From Sabellastarte sp. h YS-2021 (taxonomy: Eukaryota > Annelida > Polychaeta > Sabellida > Sabellidae), in NCBI GenBank assembly GCA_964017235.1, contig OZ024936.1, forward strand, positions 92,912,537 to 92,976,536: a DNA stretch of 64,000 nucleotides, in the 5' to 3' direction. The position numbers and the translations under genes are program-made. Shown piece by piece: positions 31,926-42,952 of this stretch. How positions within the stretch are numbered: position 1 is the stretch's first letter; every line of letters begins with the position of its first letter. The notes beneath the pieces are model-generated. The model was not told the DNA's origin. It ran no database searches and was given only the letters and a program-made list of their open reading frames with translations.

Positions 31926-32501
31926 TCAATGAATGTCATACTCATTGAGAGTAGCTAGCCATCTTGCTGTTCTAGAGTCATTTAGTGGTTGTTGTATAAG
32001 GTATTTCAAAGGCATGTGATCAACTACACATATGACTTTGTGCCCTAAGAGATATTTTCTGTAGTAGTTTACACCTAAACATAGAGCTAAGCATTCTTTT
32101 TCTGTTATTGTCATGTTCTTTTGATGTTTGTTTAGCTTTTTACTTCCATAACTAATTGCATGATACTGCCCATTTCCACCTTTTTGGTTTAATGAGTAGC
32201 CTGCAGCTACGTCTGAACAATCAGTGAAGAGATAAAAGTCTTTGCTGTAATCAGGTAATTGTAGTACTGGGGCTGTTATTAGTTTTTCTTTGAGTGTTTC
32301 AAATGCTTCCAGACAGTCATCACCAAAATCAAATTTCTGATCTTTGGCCAGTAATTTATACAGTGGATCTGCAATTTGACCAAAGCCTTTTACATACTTA
32401 CGGTAAAAACCGCAGCAGCCAAGAAATCTTCTTAGTTTTTTAACTGAATTTGGTACAGGAAAGTTTTTGATGACCTCAATTTTGTCCATTTCTGGCTTCA
32501 T
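31926..32501 (-). pseudogene. Gypsy RT connection and RNase H
   Basis: The frame contains the end of RT (MDKIEVIKNFPVPNSVKKLR, RRFLGCCGFYRKYVKGF) and the RNase H domain. RNase H starts with LFTDCSDVAAGYSLNQ and has MTITEKECLALCLG and VVDHMPLKYLIQQPL. This matches the Ty3/Gypsy layout, with D-E-D residues visible. It is separated from the RT frame by a shift at 32522-32527, a run of A on the plus strand where one base is missing or extra. At its end a TGA interrupts the link to the integrase frame. Confidence 0.8.
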
Positions 32502-32512
32502 CCCTTCTTGAC

Positions 32513-33637
32513 TTATAACATGACCAAAAAAGTGAATTTAGGTGTACAAAATATGCATTTTGATGGTTTTAGAGTTAAATTAGCCCTGATAAGCCTTTGA
32601 AACACTTCCTCTAATGTCTGGAGATGCTCTTCAAAGGTGGATGAATGTAGTAGAATATCATCAACAAAACAACAAAGTGAATGGCCAATAAGACCATCCA
32701 TAACAATGTTCAGGAGTCTTGTCATTGTTGAGGTGGCATTCTTTTCACCCATGGCCATCACATTTGATTCAACCTTGCCTACTCCAGGGATGTAAAATGC
32801 TGCATATTGCTTGTCCTCCTCCTCTAACTCTACTTGCCAAAATGATGATGAGAGGTCTAGACTGGTCAAGAACTTTGTTTTTTTTACGTATTCAAGAATG
32901 TCCGACAACGGTAAGGGAATCAATGCATCTGGGGCGATATTTTTGTTAAGAAATGTGAAGTCCAAGCATAATCTGTATTGTTTGTTGTCTTTTTTGTGCA
33001 CCAGTACTATTGGATTGTCATATTTACTGTCAGAGTATCTAATTATGTCTTGTTCAAGCAGATCTTTTGTACATTTTTGGACAATTTCCATTTTGGTTGG
33101 ATTAAGTCTCAGTCTTCTTGATGGCCAGACTGGTGGATCATCTGGTACTCTTATTTTGTGTTTTAATACATTAGTTCTTGTTAGAGCTTGACCTTCATGA
33201 AGAAATGCTTTGTCATATTTCAAAAGAAGATTGGCCAGTTTTTGTTTTTCATCATCATTGAGGGTGGTACAATGTGATAAGTTATGTTGAATTGGTGGAA
33301 ATGTGTTATTTTCACCTACAGTGTTTCCATTATTTGTTGGAAATGTGTCAGATATCTTGTGAATGTGAGGAGGGTCTGTGTCTTTTGAGGATTTGAAATT
33401 CTTTGCTAATTCTCTATTTGGAAACATATCACTCATGTCTATGATATTATCCTCTGCACCTAAGGTGGTAAAATAACCTAATCTCACATTTCTGTGTATT
33501 CTAATGGGTTTTCTGGTTGTATTCAAGAGAAGTACCCTAAATGTTGGTTCATTTCTCTGGTTTGCTGTGAAACTTTCGATAGCACGACCACCAACTAGAC
33601 ATGACCTAAAGTTTTTGTAAAAATGTCCAGTGGTCAT
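32513..33637 (-). pseudogene. Gypsy reverse transcriptase
   Basis: RT in the usual order: NVLKHKIRVPDDPPVWPSRR, VHKKDNKQYRLCLDFTFLNK, motif A FLTSLDLSSSFWQVELE, a motif B region with GVGKVESNVMAMGEKNATST (weak; SFGL-type residues altered) and motif C CCFVDDILLHS with F-VDD. The N-terminal part (ESFTANQRNEPTFRVLL) belongs to the protease-RT linker. The frame is the same as the protease frame, interrupted by one TAA at about 33677-33679. Confidence 0.85.
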
Positions 33638-33676
33638 AAATTTTCCAGCATTTATTCTGTTGCACCTTGAATGACA

Positions 33677-34948
33677 TTACACTAAACTCTGTGACTTAGC
33701 TGGAATTGAGACATCATTGCTTGCATACAGGCCATTGTTAAAGGTGACAATTAAATCATTCTCTGTATAATCTAAGATGGCATGGCTTCTTTGGAAAAAT
33801 GGGGTACCTAGAATTACTTGTGGTGAAAGACAGTTTGCAACATGGAATGGTACTTTAAATCTTTGGCCATGAATTTTGATTTCTGATTCCACTAAATACA
33901 GAAAACTAATGGTCTTTTCACCAGAGGCTGTTTCTGCTTTTTCATAAAATGTGGGAAGTTTCTTCAGCTTTGTAAGATAGGGATTATTTTCAACAGCATC
34001 CTCACTTATCACATTCATGGATGCACCAGTATCAATTAGAGTCTCATAGGCTTTGGGACCAATGTTTAGCATAATGCGGCCTTTATCTGTTTTGATTTCA
34101 ATTGGCTCATTTGCTTTCATTTGCTTTTGCAACAACTTATTTCTAAGTCTTTTTTGATGGTTCACTTGCCTTGGATGAGAATAAACAGGTTCACTAAGAA
34201 CTTTTTGACCGAACAGGTTTTGTGTCTCAATCAGATCTTCCTTATGATCACTGATACTTATTTTTGTACCTGTGCCAACACTTTTCAAAACATTTTGACA
34301 TTTTTCATCAACTTTTAAATTCATCAAAGATCTGTCTTGCTTTTTGGGAGCTTTATTCAGCCTTTGAGGAGTGTTTGAATGATTATTGGAATGTTGATCA
34401 GTAGTTTTATTTACACAACTTTGTGAATTTAGTTTTTTATTTCTGGTACTTATTGATTTGGGTGTCTCAGCAGATTTATTAATCTGATCACTTGTGTAAG
34501 ACAGATCTGATGATGAAGTCATTTCTGTTGATAGGTAACACTTGCTTTTATCTACTCCTTCAATATCTTCACAACTAAACATGGACTCATTCACATTGCG
34601 TGAAAGTTTTGATGTATTTGAACTTTTGCCAACAGAATGAATACAATTATTTTCATTTCTATGGCCACAAGTGTTGTCACTAAGGGCAGGTTTAAGTTTT
34701 TCGACAATATTATTCAACACTGATTCATTGCAATTTTCTTTCTCTAAACTATCTCTCAAATTGTTTGTCTGATTGCTTAAAAGTATAGAACTTCTGAGAC
34801 ACTTTCTTGAAGTTCCATGTAAGTATTTGCTTTCAGTATCAGCACAAGTATCACTGTATTTTTCTATTTCTAACATTTGTTCTTTGTGTGCAGAGTTACT
34901 GCTTTGCTCTACTGCAGTATTTCTTTTGGCAGGGGAGAATTGTTTCAC
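33677..34948 (-). pseudogene. Gypsy protease with long N-terminal linker
   Basis: The first ~270 residues are Ser/Asn/Lys-rich and probably disordered. The aspartic protease domain follows, with the active site YETLIDTGASMNVISEDAV, then a flap-like region and IHGQRFKVPFHVANCL, ending near VILGTPFFQRSHAILDY, the conserved second part. It would cleave the Gag-Pol polyprotein. The same frame leads into RT after a single stop. Upstream, the overlapping frame 34945-35169 connects it to gag, so at least one shift (programmed or accidental) lies around 34945-34950. Confidence 0.8.
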
Positions 34949-35312
34949 TGTAATGACTGCAGGTCATATTTTATTCTATTAGGATCAGGCATTGGCTTAT
35001 AATTTATGTCGTTTCCTGTGCTGATACTAAGACAACACTTTATATTTTGTAAACTACCATGGTCTTCCTGTTTCACCACATGATTATTTTCAATTTCATC
35101 ACAGACTGTGTCACTATCATTACTGTATCTAATACTTTTATTGAAACCCTGATTGATGTTATTATTCACATGAGATATGCCAGTTTTCCTTTTGTCAACA
35201 CTGTAACTATTGCTATTATCAGGTCTTAAATTATACTTTCTATGAAATGTTTTGCTTTTAATACAATGAGGCTTTGGGGTCTCAAATCTGTGTCTCCCTC
35301 CAGGATGAGACC
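34945..35312 (-). pseudogene. Gag-Pol linker reading frame
   Basis: The minus frame with ATG at 35169 (NNNINQGFNKSIRYSNDS) is hydrophilic, resembles the start of the disordered pol linker and overlaps it by four bases in another frame. It has no domain. The gap to the gag stop (35313) is short, so this is the region where a gag-pol shift would be expected. Confidence 0.4.
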
Positions 35313-36821
35313 TTAGTAGTTTAAAGGGTTTCTGCTATTGAGATTTCCTCTGTTGTTGCCCTTGGGTGGTCTACCAAAATTGCCCTGATTTGCTTTGTTT
35401 ACAAAGGGGACATTCATGCAATTTCTCTTGATGTGGCCAAATTGTTTACAAGCAAAACATTGTACATTTGACATATCAAACTCACGGTTTTGTTGATTCT
35501 GTGGTCCTGGTCTGTTCTGTTGTGCTGGGTGCTGTTGCATCAGTGGCTGTATCTGGTGCAGCTGGAACTGGGACACATAGTTTTTATTGTCTCTGATACG
35601 AAAGCAACATTTGTCAATTGTGTGGCCTACACATTGGCAGTAGGCACAAGTTGGTCTTTGCACTGGTTCTACATCTCTGGCTACCTGGTGTCCCCTTGTG
35701 GAAGCATCAGGGATTGTCTGGGTTGACTGTAATGGTTGATCAACTTCTGGGCATGGGTCAGACTTCTTTTGGAGTTCTGCAACAGCTTTCTGAAGGCTGA
35801 ATATTCTGTCATATACAGCATCACTGGCTACTGCTGTTTTTTGTGCATTCTGGTAGAGTGTGGCTGCATGGACTGCTGCATCAAATGTCTCAGGTCCCAT
35901 TGATAGAGTGTGGGTTTTAAAGGCTGATGATAAACCCCTGACAAATTGTTGGGCAAGACAAACATCAGATTTACCTAGTTTTGCCCCTATCATGGTCAGT
36001 CTGTTGGCATATTCTTCAACTGATTCACCAATGCATTGTGTAGTGTTTGTGAAAGTTGTCTCATCTAACCAATTAAGACCTTTAGGGCAGAACTTTTGCT
36101 TGAATTGTTGAAATAGCAAATTTGGGTCACTCAAAATCTCTGGAGGTAGCTGATCAATCCAGATTCTTGTGGCACCCTCAACTGATAACTTGAAACAATT
36201 TACAGTTTGACTTGGCTGCCACTGGTTAATGTTGGCAAACAGTGTGAAATCATTGTGGAATTTTTCAGCATCTTCTGACACTTTGCCAGAGAAACTTTTG
36301 AGTTTGAAGGGCAGGCTGTCGACATTGACTCGGGGTGGTTTCTCAGGGATGATTAGTGGGATTCTGGTTGGTGTATTTGGATGGGGTTGGGCCATTTGTG
36401 GGATAATGGGTTGTTGGGGTACTGGCCTGTGGGCTGGTGGGGTGTGGAATACAGGACTGTCGGGCACTATTTCTCGTTGTGGTGTAGCTGGTTGAGTCAT
36501 TCGTTGCACTGGAGGTGGATTCTGTGCCTGTTCTTCATCTTCTGCATGAGCGTTCTGTTCTTGTGGGTTTAGTTGTACTTCATCATCTTGTTCTTCATTT
36601 TCATCCTGTTCATCTTCATCAGTCATTTCTCCATCAATAAGCCCCTCATCTAGATGCTGTGCTTGAGCCTCAGCCATCTCCAGATCCTGGTTTATGCGAG
36701 CTTGAAGTCTAGTTCTTCCCTGAACTGTTGGGATTGGTGTGGGTAAAATGCGTTGTAGGAGTCTGGATAATCTGCTGTTACTTCTTGCACTTTCAATGTC
36801 ATTGGAAGACATTGGGTTCAC
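35313..36821 (-). CDS. gag: Gypsy gag polyprotein (502 aa, open)
   Basis: A complete open frame. The N-terminus is acidic (DEDEQDENEEQDDEVQ) and then Pro/Gln-rich. The capsid-like retrotransposon Gag domain spans roughly residues 175-330 (FKLKSFSGKVSEDAEKF, FKLSVEGATRIWIDQLP, FKQKFCPKGLNWLDET). Two CCHC zinc knuckles follow near the C-terminus, CAYCQCVGHTIDKC and CFACKQFGHIKRNC, both with exact CX2CX4HX4C spacing. The tail is basic and Asn/Gly-rich. The protein would package element RNA. It is intact while pol is broken. The start is the first Met (MNPMSSNDIESARS); the second Met three codons later is equally possible. Confidence 0.85.
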   Translation of the reverse strand: MNPMSSNDIESARSNSRLSRLLQRILPTPIPTVQGRTRLQARINQDLEMAEAQAQHLDEGLIDGEMTDEDEQDENEEQDDEVQLNPQEQNAHAEDEEQAQNPPPVQRMTQPATPQREIVPDSPVFHTPPAHRPVPQQPIIPQMAQPHPNTPTRIPLIIPEKPPRVNVDSLPFKLKSFSGKVSEDAEKFHNDFTLFANINQWQPSQTVNCFKLSVEGATRIWIDQLPPEILSDPNLLFQQFKQKFCPKGLNWLDETTFTNTTQCIGESVEEYANRLTMIGAKLGKSDVCLAQQFVRGLSSAFKTHTLSMGPETFDAAVHAATLYQNAQKTAVASDAVYDRIFSLQKAVAELQKKSDPCPEVDQPLQSTQTIPDASTRGHQVARDVEPVQRPTCAYCQCVGHTIDKCCFRIRDNKNYVSQFQLHQIQPLMQQHPAQQNRPGPQNQQNREFDMSNVQCFACKQFGHIKRNCMNVPFVNKANQGNFGRPPKGNNRGNLNSRNPLNY

Positions 36822-37318
36822 TTTCTTGTTTAATCAATATGATAAAATTTGTTTATTGATTTGAAAACATAGCTTATGTTATCAAGGGAGCTCCTATAAT
36901 TTTGAATAATTTTGCAGTTTAAGTCTACAGTGCATAAAACAGTTTACACAGTTTTAATTTCGCTGGAGAGGTAGAGAAAAGATGAAAAGTCATGTAGATA
37001 TACAGTATCTGCATCTCATTATGTTGATTGGGGAAATATAAATGTTGGTTATGCAGCAAATATGAGGATTTCTAATTTTAAATTAAGGCAAAAGTGTTTT
37101 TAAAATGTACTTACTGTTCTGCATGAATTTAAGTTATTCCTGATATATTAAATACACTTATTTTAATAATTTTGAAATAACTTCCTGGATCCTCTGTAGC
37201 CGTGTACTGTAAGTAGTACTGTGAAGAGAGAGAAATGTAGAGAGAGTTATTTTTAGACATCTAGGAAATTCCACTTCTCAGTAGGTGATGTAAACATTGC
37301 GTAACTGCTGCACTCTGT
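36822..37318. other. Leader region upstream of gag, no LTR recognised
   Basis: AT-rich. A donor-like acagtaagt on the minus strand lies near 37108-37116. I looked for a tRNA-complementary PBS and for a match to the DNA beyond pol or env and saw none. Confidence 0.35.
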
Positions 37319-37681
37319 TTACTGCACTTGATCAGCTGTTTCTCCTGTGTTGTGTTGTGAAGGTTTTTCAGCATTGGAGAAATGAGGTGAACTGTGCTGG
37401 TGCTGTCTTGTTTCGGTCTCGTCAATACAATAGGTAAATTGATTTAATAAAATACCTCTTTGGATGAAGTCCGGTAGAAATGATACATCCAGATGTATTT
37501 CTGCTTTAAAGTTTTCTGGTGTAACTGCTGCATCAACAGATTTTCCTTGAAATTTCCCCTCTGAGTTTAATGATACCAAAACGCCTTTGAAAGAAGTTTT
37601 AATTAATGTTTCAGCTTATAATTTCAAAACTGTGTCTATTTGATCTAATAAATATTCCACATTTTCAGCTCTTGTTGACAT
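37319..37681 (-). pseudogene. Unrecognised 120-codon frame with one internal stop
   Basis: From the ATG at 37681 the frame reads MSTRAENVEYLLDQIDTVLK, a leucine-rich helix. It meets a TAA at 37616-37618 and continues in the same frame with KTSFKGVLVSLNSEGKFQGK, VTPENFKAEIHLDVSFLPDF, LLNQFTYCIDETETRQ and a Gln/His/Ser-rich tail to the stop at 37319. The composition is clearly protein-like. I do not recognise the family. Upstream on this strand is a gccatggcggag-like sequence typical of animal 5' leaders (near 37787). It may therefore be a retroposed copy or first exon of a host gene, damaged by one nonsense change. Confidence 0.45.
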
Positions 37682-38190
37682 TTTGAGGTCCGGGATTCTA
37701 TTAAAATTGCTGCAGTGTTTCACAAATTTACAAAGTTTTATTCTTGTGAATTTCACTATCCAGCAAATTTTAATTTTTGCATCTCCGCCATGCTTTACCC
37801 CTAAGGGCTAGAGGGTGTAACTAGGTAGAATGAAAGGCAGAATATTAGGGTTATTCATGTTTACTCCCTGTTCTTAACAACAAAAGCAACAGGTCCAATA
37901 TCTGCCCCCAAGTTCCACTGAATTTAGAATTTTGACGTCTCAATAGACGGAAGGCCAAGAGTAAAGTGTGTGTGTGCCCAGCTCCAGATTTCTGGGCTTC
38001 TGTGGAACATCTTTCCTTTGATTGGCTGCTGAGATTGTCCAATAGTGATTTTTGACAAAAATGCAGGCTCTGCCTGCTTAGAGATGAACAGGAGTAACAT
38101 AGCTCCATTGTGGAATCTATTTTTAGGACAGCCACATTTCTTAGGAAAGTGTGATATTACAACACCTACAAATACCAACCAATGCCCCTA
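37682..38190. other. No recognisable gene; possible 5' leader of the adjacent minus-strand ORF
   Basis: Contains the ctccgccatgc motif (minus strand gcatggcggag) near 37787. The overlapping minus-strand frames at 37851-38178 have no motif and are not credible. Confidence 0.35.
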
Positions 38191-38194
38191 CTAA

Positions 38195-38520
38195 GGAACA
38201 ACTTCCTACTTATTACAGTTTCTGACATATAGCCCAGAAAACAATTTATAGGCCAAGGTCACTACGGCACGGTCAAAGGTTAAATCAAGGTCACACAATG
38301 ATGTTGCACACCTACAACCCTTAACCAATGTCCCTAGCAAGTATCAACTGCCTACACCTTATGGTCTCCGAGATATAGCCTAGACAATATTTTATAGTTC
38401 ACGGTCTTTACGGCATGGTCAAAGGTCAAATCAAGGTCACACCATGACCATGCACACCTACATCCCATTACCAATGTCCAAGTATCAACTTCATACACCT
38501 TATGGTTTCTGATATACAGT
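38195..38520. repeat. Minisatellite, period about 144 bp (right array)
   Basis: Units start at about 38202, 38347 and 38489 (spacing 145 and 142). Each contains ttataggycaaggtcactac and caaatcaaggtcac-type blocks. It is related to the array at 18001-18245 and lies in the same orientation. Confidence 0.8.
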
Positions 38521-39720
38521 TGGGAAAAACTTTTTCTCGGCGCCCTCCCACCCACCTATCAGGCACCAAGGGTGAAAACAATACCCGGACAGCTGGTTTG
38601 ACTCTTTCCTTCATTAGGTTTTTACTGACCGATTATAGTAATTTGGTTTTTAACATCAGTGTAGCATTTATAAATCCATTACTTACAGTTGCTGGTCTTT
38701 CTGTTTGAATATCTCTAAGACTTTCAAAACAGTCTATATGTATCTGGATTGTCTAGGGCACACAAAGTATTTTAAAGATGGAGAGTTCAGATTATTTTGC
38801 TTTGGGGAGGTGTTTCAATACTTGTGATGAGGTATAGAGAGCAAAAAAGGATTAAAAAAAACATTTTAGATGATTCACAGGAGAGGTAGTAAGAAAACTG
38901 AGACTGTTACCAAACATAGTGGAGGGAAAATTACAATTCAAAGTTAAAGTATGATTTCTTCAATTCAAGTGCTACCATGGAGGCAAGAAATTCTAACAAT
39001 TAAAAATACAAGGATGCACAAAAACAGTTAAAATACAATGGTGCTTTACCTTAGGTCTACAAAAGATGAAATCCGTATCTGGTGAATACAATCACCTAGT
39101 CACTGAAATGGAATTACGCCTGTATATCATTTATGTAATCCATGCGAAAATCATGTTGAGCAAATATATTTCAGTAAATCAAGTTGAGTAAATCACATGG
39201 AGTAAAGCAAATAACTGAAATGTCTAAATCACTTAAATAATTCAGTTGTTATTTGAGCAAATCATATATGACATTTGTTTCATTTATGGATATCATGACA
39301 AGGGTTGTAGACTGTTCAATGGAAAAATAAATTAGGGACCCTTGTTAACTCGAAGATGATGGCAAACAACTGGAACACTATTATTCTGGCAAACCATTGC
39401 TGACGAAAGACATTAGCGACATAGCTGTGAAGGCAAAGAACATAAATGTTCAGGACACCAAATGGAGCTGTGAATAAATTTTCAGCTTGTGTGAAAGAGG
39501 AATGCCTTTTCTGTAAAACGGGATTTGTCCTTAGTACAGTCAGTGGGATGACACATATATTTTTCCAGGACAAAGAAATAATGTCAACATGTTATATGTT
39601 CCCACAACTGTAATGTGATGCTACACACAATACTACAGTTTAAGGTGTGCCATTCTGCCTTTTTGTAGAACATAAAGGTGAGAATTCTATCTGAAAAATG
39701 TTACATACATTCAAGGCCCG
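38521..39720. other. Mostly non-coding; last part may be worn N-terminal transposase sequence
   Basis: No clean frame. Between about 39300 and 39600 scattered plus-strand phrases (LLTKDISDIAVKAKNI, FKTGFVLS-like) could be the upstream part of the MULE-like gene that follows, but are too broken to claim. Confidence 0.3.
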
Positions 39721-40410
39721 GTACGGAATGATATTGAAGTTGTAATCAGTGACAAAGATGTGGTAGAACAATATATGCTGAAGAGAGAACTACCCCAGAT
39801 ACATTTGCAGACATGCTTGTATCATATGATAAGAATGTTTGGTGTGAGGTGTCCATAGAAAAAAAAATAGGAATTTCTAGCAGTGAAAAACAGACTGTAC
39901 TTGAGCTCCTTTAAAGTTAGTTTATGCGACTTCAATTATTGATTATAAAACACAATATAACAATCTTGTACCAGTGATGCCAAAGCAAGTTGTCACCAAT
40001 TACCACAACCAGGGGCACAGCATCAAAGAGAAAGGGGTTAAAAAAAACAAGAGCTTTCAGAGGGGGCATAGGTTGTTTGATCAATATGTAGTGTCCATCG
40101 CGTTGAATAAATGATTGCATTGATTTTTCTATGGTAATGTACCTACAAAAAGTGCTCTAGAATCAGTAAATTGACCCGATTATGCCCACTCTTCCTTGTA
40201 ACAGTTATGATGCTCAAAATGGTCTGTGTACTAGTTTTGGAGTTATGCTATAAACAAACAAACTTACAAATAAGAAAGCAGACTGAGTAATACACTTTGC
40301 AAAAATATTGCAAAGTAATCAATGATACTTTCTGAAAGGACCAATAACCGAATGGAGAGTTTCTTTGGCGAATTGAAGTTATGTGTCAGTTACAGAAACA
40401 CCATTCAAAG
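39721..40410 (+). pseudogene. MULE/ZSWIM-like transposase remnant (upstream part)
   Basis: The plus strand reads VRNDIEVVISDKDVVEQYML, then LPQIHLQTCLYHMIRMFGV, the conserved D-K-D .. FPxAxLxxCxFH block of MULE-type transposases and the host ZSWIM-like genes derived from them. After stops and a shift come GISSSEKQTVLELL and, at 40338-40410, RTNNRMESFFGELKLCVSYR, the NN..E..F..LK block further down these proteins. The gene then runs into the LTR element at 40512 and seems to continue at 43287. It is dead by several stops and frameshifts. Confidence 0.6.
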
Positions 40411-40511
40411 TTAATTTTAGCATTTATGTGGCTTCTATTTAAACCAAGAAGGGAAATGAGATATAGGTCAATGAGGAAAGTAAGTCGTATATAAAAAAAG
40501 CTACAAAGTAC

Positions 40512-40809
40512 TGTTATGAAATCTGGTGTTTCAGCGCCGATGTTTAGTATCCACTACATCACGACAATTAGGTCAGGGGTCAAGGACACAGAAGTGAGTT
40601 TGTCTGACCTAGCGTCAGTCTAGCTCCAACAGTGACCAACATGGTCAAAAGTGACGAATAAAACAGTTGCTAGCCTTTGCTGCTGATCTAGCAGTACAGG
40701 TTCATAAATACATAGTGTATATAAATATTGTAAATAGTTATTGTCAAGTGTTACTTTGAAGTGACAAGCCAGTAACAGCGGACACAGTTCTTGGTGAGTG
40801 AACACTTTA
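40512..40809 (+). repeat. 5' LTR of the TatD-bearing element
   Basis: Starts tgttatgaaatctggtgttt and ends acttta. It matches the 3' LTR along its whole length, with substitutions and short indels (298 against 317 bp). Confidence 0.85.
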
Positions 40810-40810
40810 T

Positions 40811-40823
40811 TGGTACCAGAAAT
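40811..40823 (+). other. Primer-binding-site-like sequence
   Basis: tggtaccagaaat lies one base inside the 5' LTR. The usual initiator-Met PBS is tggtatcagagc, so most of the first ten positions agree. Confidence 0.55.
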
Positions 40824-41255
40824 GTGTGAATGACTCACATTTCTGTTAGTTGGTGCCAATAATTTTATTTTCATTCAATTCTCTTGTATGTTGAGAGTTT
40901 ATACGCTGTATTTTGGTTCATTTGAGTAGAAATTCACGGCAATTTCGAGCGTGTAATTAACGCAAAATCGGCGATTTTTGAACGTCACTTTGCCAATTTT
41001 TGGTCATTAAATTCACTGTTATTTGACTCAAAATTACTGTAAATGAAATATTAATCAGTTATTGACCATATATTTGTCATTTTACCTGATATTGTAGGTA
41101 AATTAGTGCTGTATGCAGTGTATAAGACTTTGACAAATTGAATTTGATTGTGTACTACTGGTCCACTGTTGTCAGAATTAGTGGATAATTTATATATTCT
41201 AATTCAAACAGTACATTTATCTTTCATGTACTTTAATTTGAAAGGTTGCAGTCTG

Positions 41256-41835
41256 ATGCGCAAATTCAATAGGTGGGTGAAAGGAGAAGACTTAACATTG
41301 ACAACTGAAGTCAGTCCACCCAACTGTGTTGTGTCATTGGCTCACTGGCGTCTGGCAGCATTTGTTCTAAGCCAAATAGAAGAGTGTCTTCAGGTAAAAA
41401 ATCCCAACTTTGAGGTAAAACTAACTGGATTGGGAGGGAGCACCTCTGAAACAACTGCCACATTGATGGTCAAGAAGGTTAAAAAGCCAACCCAGTCAAG
41501 TGACCGAAATGTTGAATTTGTCGTCAGACAGAAGAACGTTCTCAAGAAAACCATTCTAGCACAAGTTCAGGAGGCAACTGCTTCAGCTCGGAATGCGCCG
41601 ATAGGAAGAGCCGATGTAGCTTGATCTGGAAACCACAGAACAGATTGTGTCAGAAGTTCTGGATGCAGATGAGCTTTGCAGGCAGGTGGATGAGGTGTCA
41701 GATCAAGCACAGAATCAACCGTCAACCTCCGCAAGTGCAACATCACAGGCCGCAAACCCAGAAGTTGTAACATCAACATCGGAAAGTGTAGAACATATTC
41801 CTCCACCAATTTTCCATCTATATCAGCCCCAGTGA
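41256..41835 (+). pseudogene. N-terminal part of the TatD-element protein, unrecognised
   Basis: From the Met at 41256 (an upstream Met exists at 41148) the frame reads RKFNRWVKGEDLTLTTEV, CVVSLAHWRLAAFVLSQIEE and LKKTILAQVQEATAS, to a stop at 41624. The neighbouring frame continues with DLETTEQIVSEVLDADELCR and an Ala/Ser/Thr/Gln-rich stretch (QPSTSASATSQAANPEV). One frameshift near 41620 separates them. I see no zinc knuckle or Gag signature. It could be a Gag-like protein or the natural N-terminal region of a TATDN2-like host protein. Confidence 0.45.
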
Positions 41836-42083
41836 TGAACAGTACTGAAATAATCAATCAACTGCAGGTTAGAACAATGTGTATGGATTGTTTCATGAGT
41901 GTTAGGTTACATGAAGAAAAATGGGAGGATCCGCCTCAAGCAACTTTTAAAGAAGTATTGGCCAAACCAGTTCCAAAACCAATTTTACCGCCGTGAATGG
42001 AAGACATTGGGGAAAGATATGGTGATCGCTAGTGGGAACAAAGAAAACAGAGGTTGTTGTCATGTGATGAATCACAGAAAAAT

Positions 42084-42866
42084 GGAGTTGTCGACTCAAA
42101 CCTTCATCTTGACAAAATCAGGGCAGTGGCAGGTTTTTCTGCTCCTCAATCTATTTTGAACAATGGACCTATGCAGACACCTGTACGCTTGCAACATGCT
42201 GTGTGTAATTTCTGTCATGGTGCCCCAAGCTGAGAGGGTATGGTCATGTAAAACAGTGTTCATCGCTTGTCCTTTACCTATGGTGTACACCCAAAGAAAG
42301 CAAAATATGTTTCTCCGTCTACCATAGAAAAGTATCCCCGCTGCGTAGGAATCGGTGAGATAGGCATGGAGTATTCTGAAGGGTATTCCAAATTCAATGA
42401 CCACCAAATACGGTTGCTGAAGGATCTACTCCAATTCTACATTGACAAAAAATTATGATCAAAAGTGTTGGTGATCAACTGTCGTAAGAGTGATATGTGT
42501 TTGGCCGTAATGCCGTCTGTTTTCAAAGATAATGTGGCGAAAAATGCTAAAATCAATAGACACTGTGACAATGGAGGAGTCCTGGAAATGATCAAGTGAA
42601 GGGACAGCTTCCCTAGTGTAATGTTTGGGTTCAACGCTCTAATATTGCGAGAAAGACATACAGAAGTGGATGATGTTATCAAGCAATTGCCAAATAGAAC
42701 AGACTCTCCATATTTGAAAGCTCCAGAACATCTCTCTAATAGGTTCAACTCACCATATGGCATTGAGGCTATAGCCAGGAGAGTTGCTGAACTGAAGGGT
42801 TTAGGCTTGACAGAAGTTCTCGCGAAGACATCTGAGAACAGAGCCTGTCTCTATGGATTAAAGTAA
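42084..42866 (+). pseudogene. TatD-family metal-dependent nuclease domain, LTR-flanked
   Basis: One frame of about 260 codons with four in-frame stops and no shift. It shows the TatD landmarks in order: VDSNLHLDKIR (HxHLD box with the first His changed to Asn), TYGVHPKKAKYV (GxHP), GIGEIGMEYSEGYSKFNDHQ (GEIGLDy..Q), VLVINCRKSD (HCR changed to NCR), a HCDNGG stretch, NRTDSPYLKAPEHLSNRFNS (TDsPYL; preceding Glu changed to Arg) and IARRVAELKGL .. ENRACLYGL (C-terminal helix, NA..LfgL). TatD enzymes are 3' exonucleases or DNases with a TIM-barrel metal site. Length matches the family. The domain ends 100 bp before the 3' LTR. Confidence 0.75.
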
Positions 42867-42952
42867 AGGAGCAATAGGTTGCATCAATAAAAATCCGATG
42901 CATTTAGGGTGGTCTATGGTGACCTGAAAATAGTTTTCCTTGGCCTTTTTCA

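Larger units (their letters stand above)
30327..36821 (-). mobile_element. Ty3/Gypsy-type retroelement, gag-pol region, decayed
   Basis: The minus strand carries gag, protease, RT, RNase H and integrase in Ty3/Gypsy order. Pol is interrupted by three in-frame stops and one clear frameshift; otherwise it is complete. No LTR, PBS or PPT could be found on either side. Downstream on the same strand lie an unknown ORF, an F-like env and two further ORFs, separated from pol by DIRS copy 2. I infer that all may belong to one env-bearing element of about 13 kb without the insertion, but without LTRs this is not proven. Confidence 0.75.

Noticed and set aside
37851..38178. Two overlapping minus-strand frames
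   Set aside because: No motif, different frames over the same DNA and no matching context; likely chance.
41567..41857. 96-codon minus-strand frame within the TatD element
   Set aside because: It is the reverse of the plus-strand coding frame, shows no motif of its own and is explained as a shadow.
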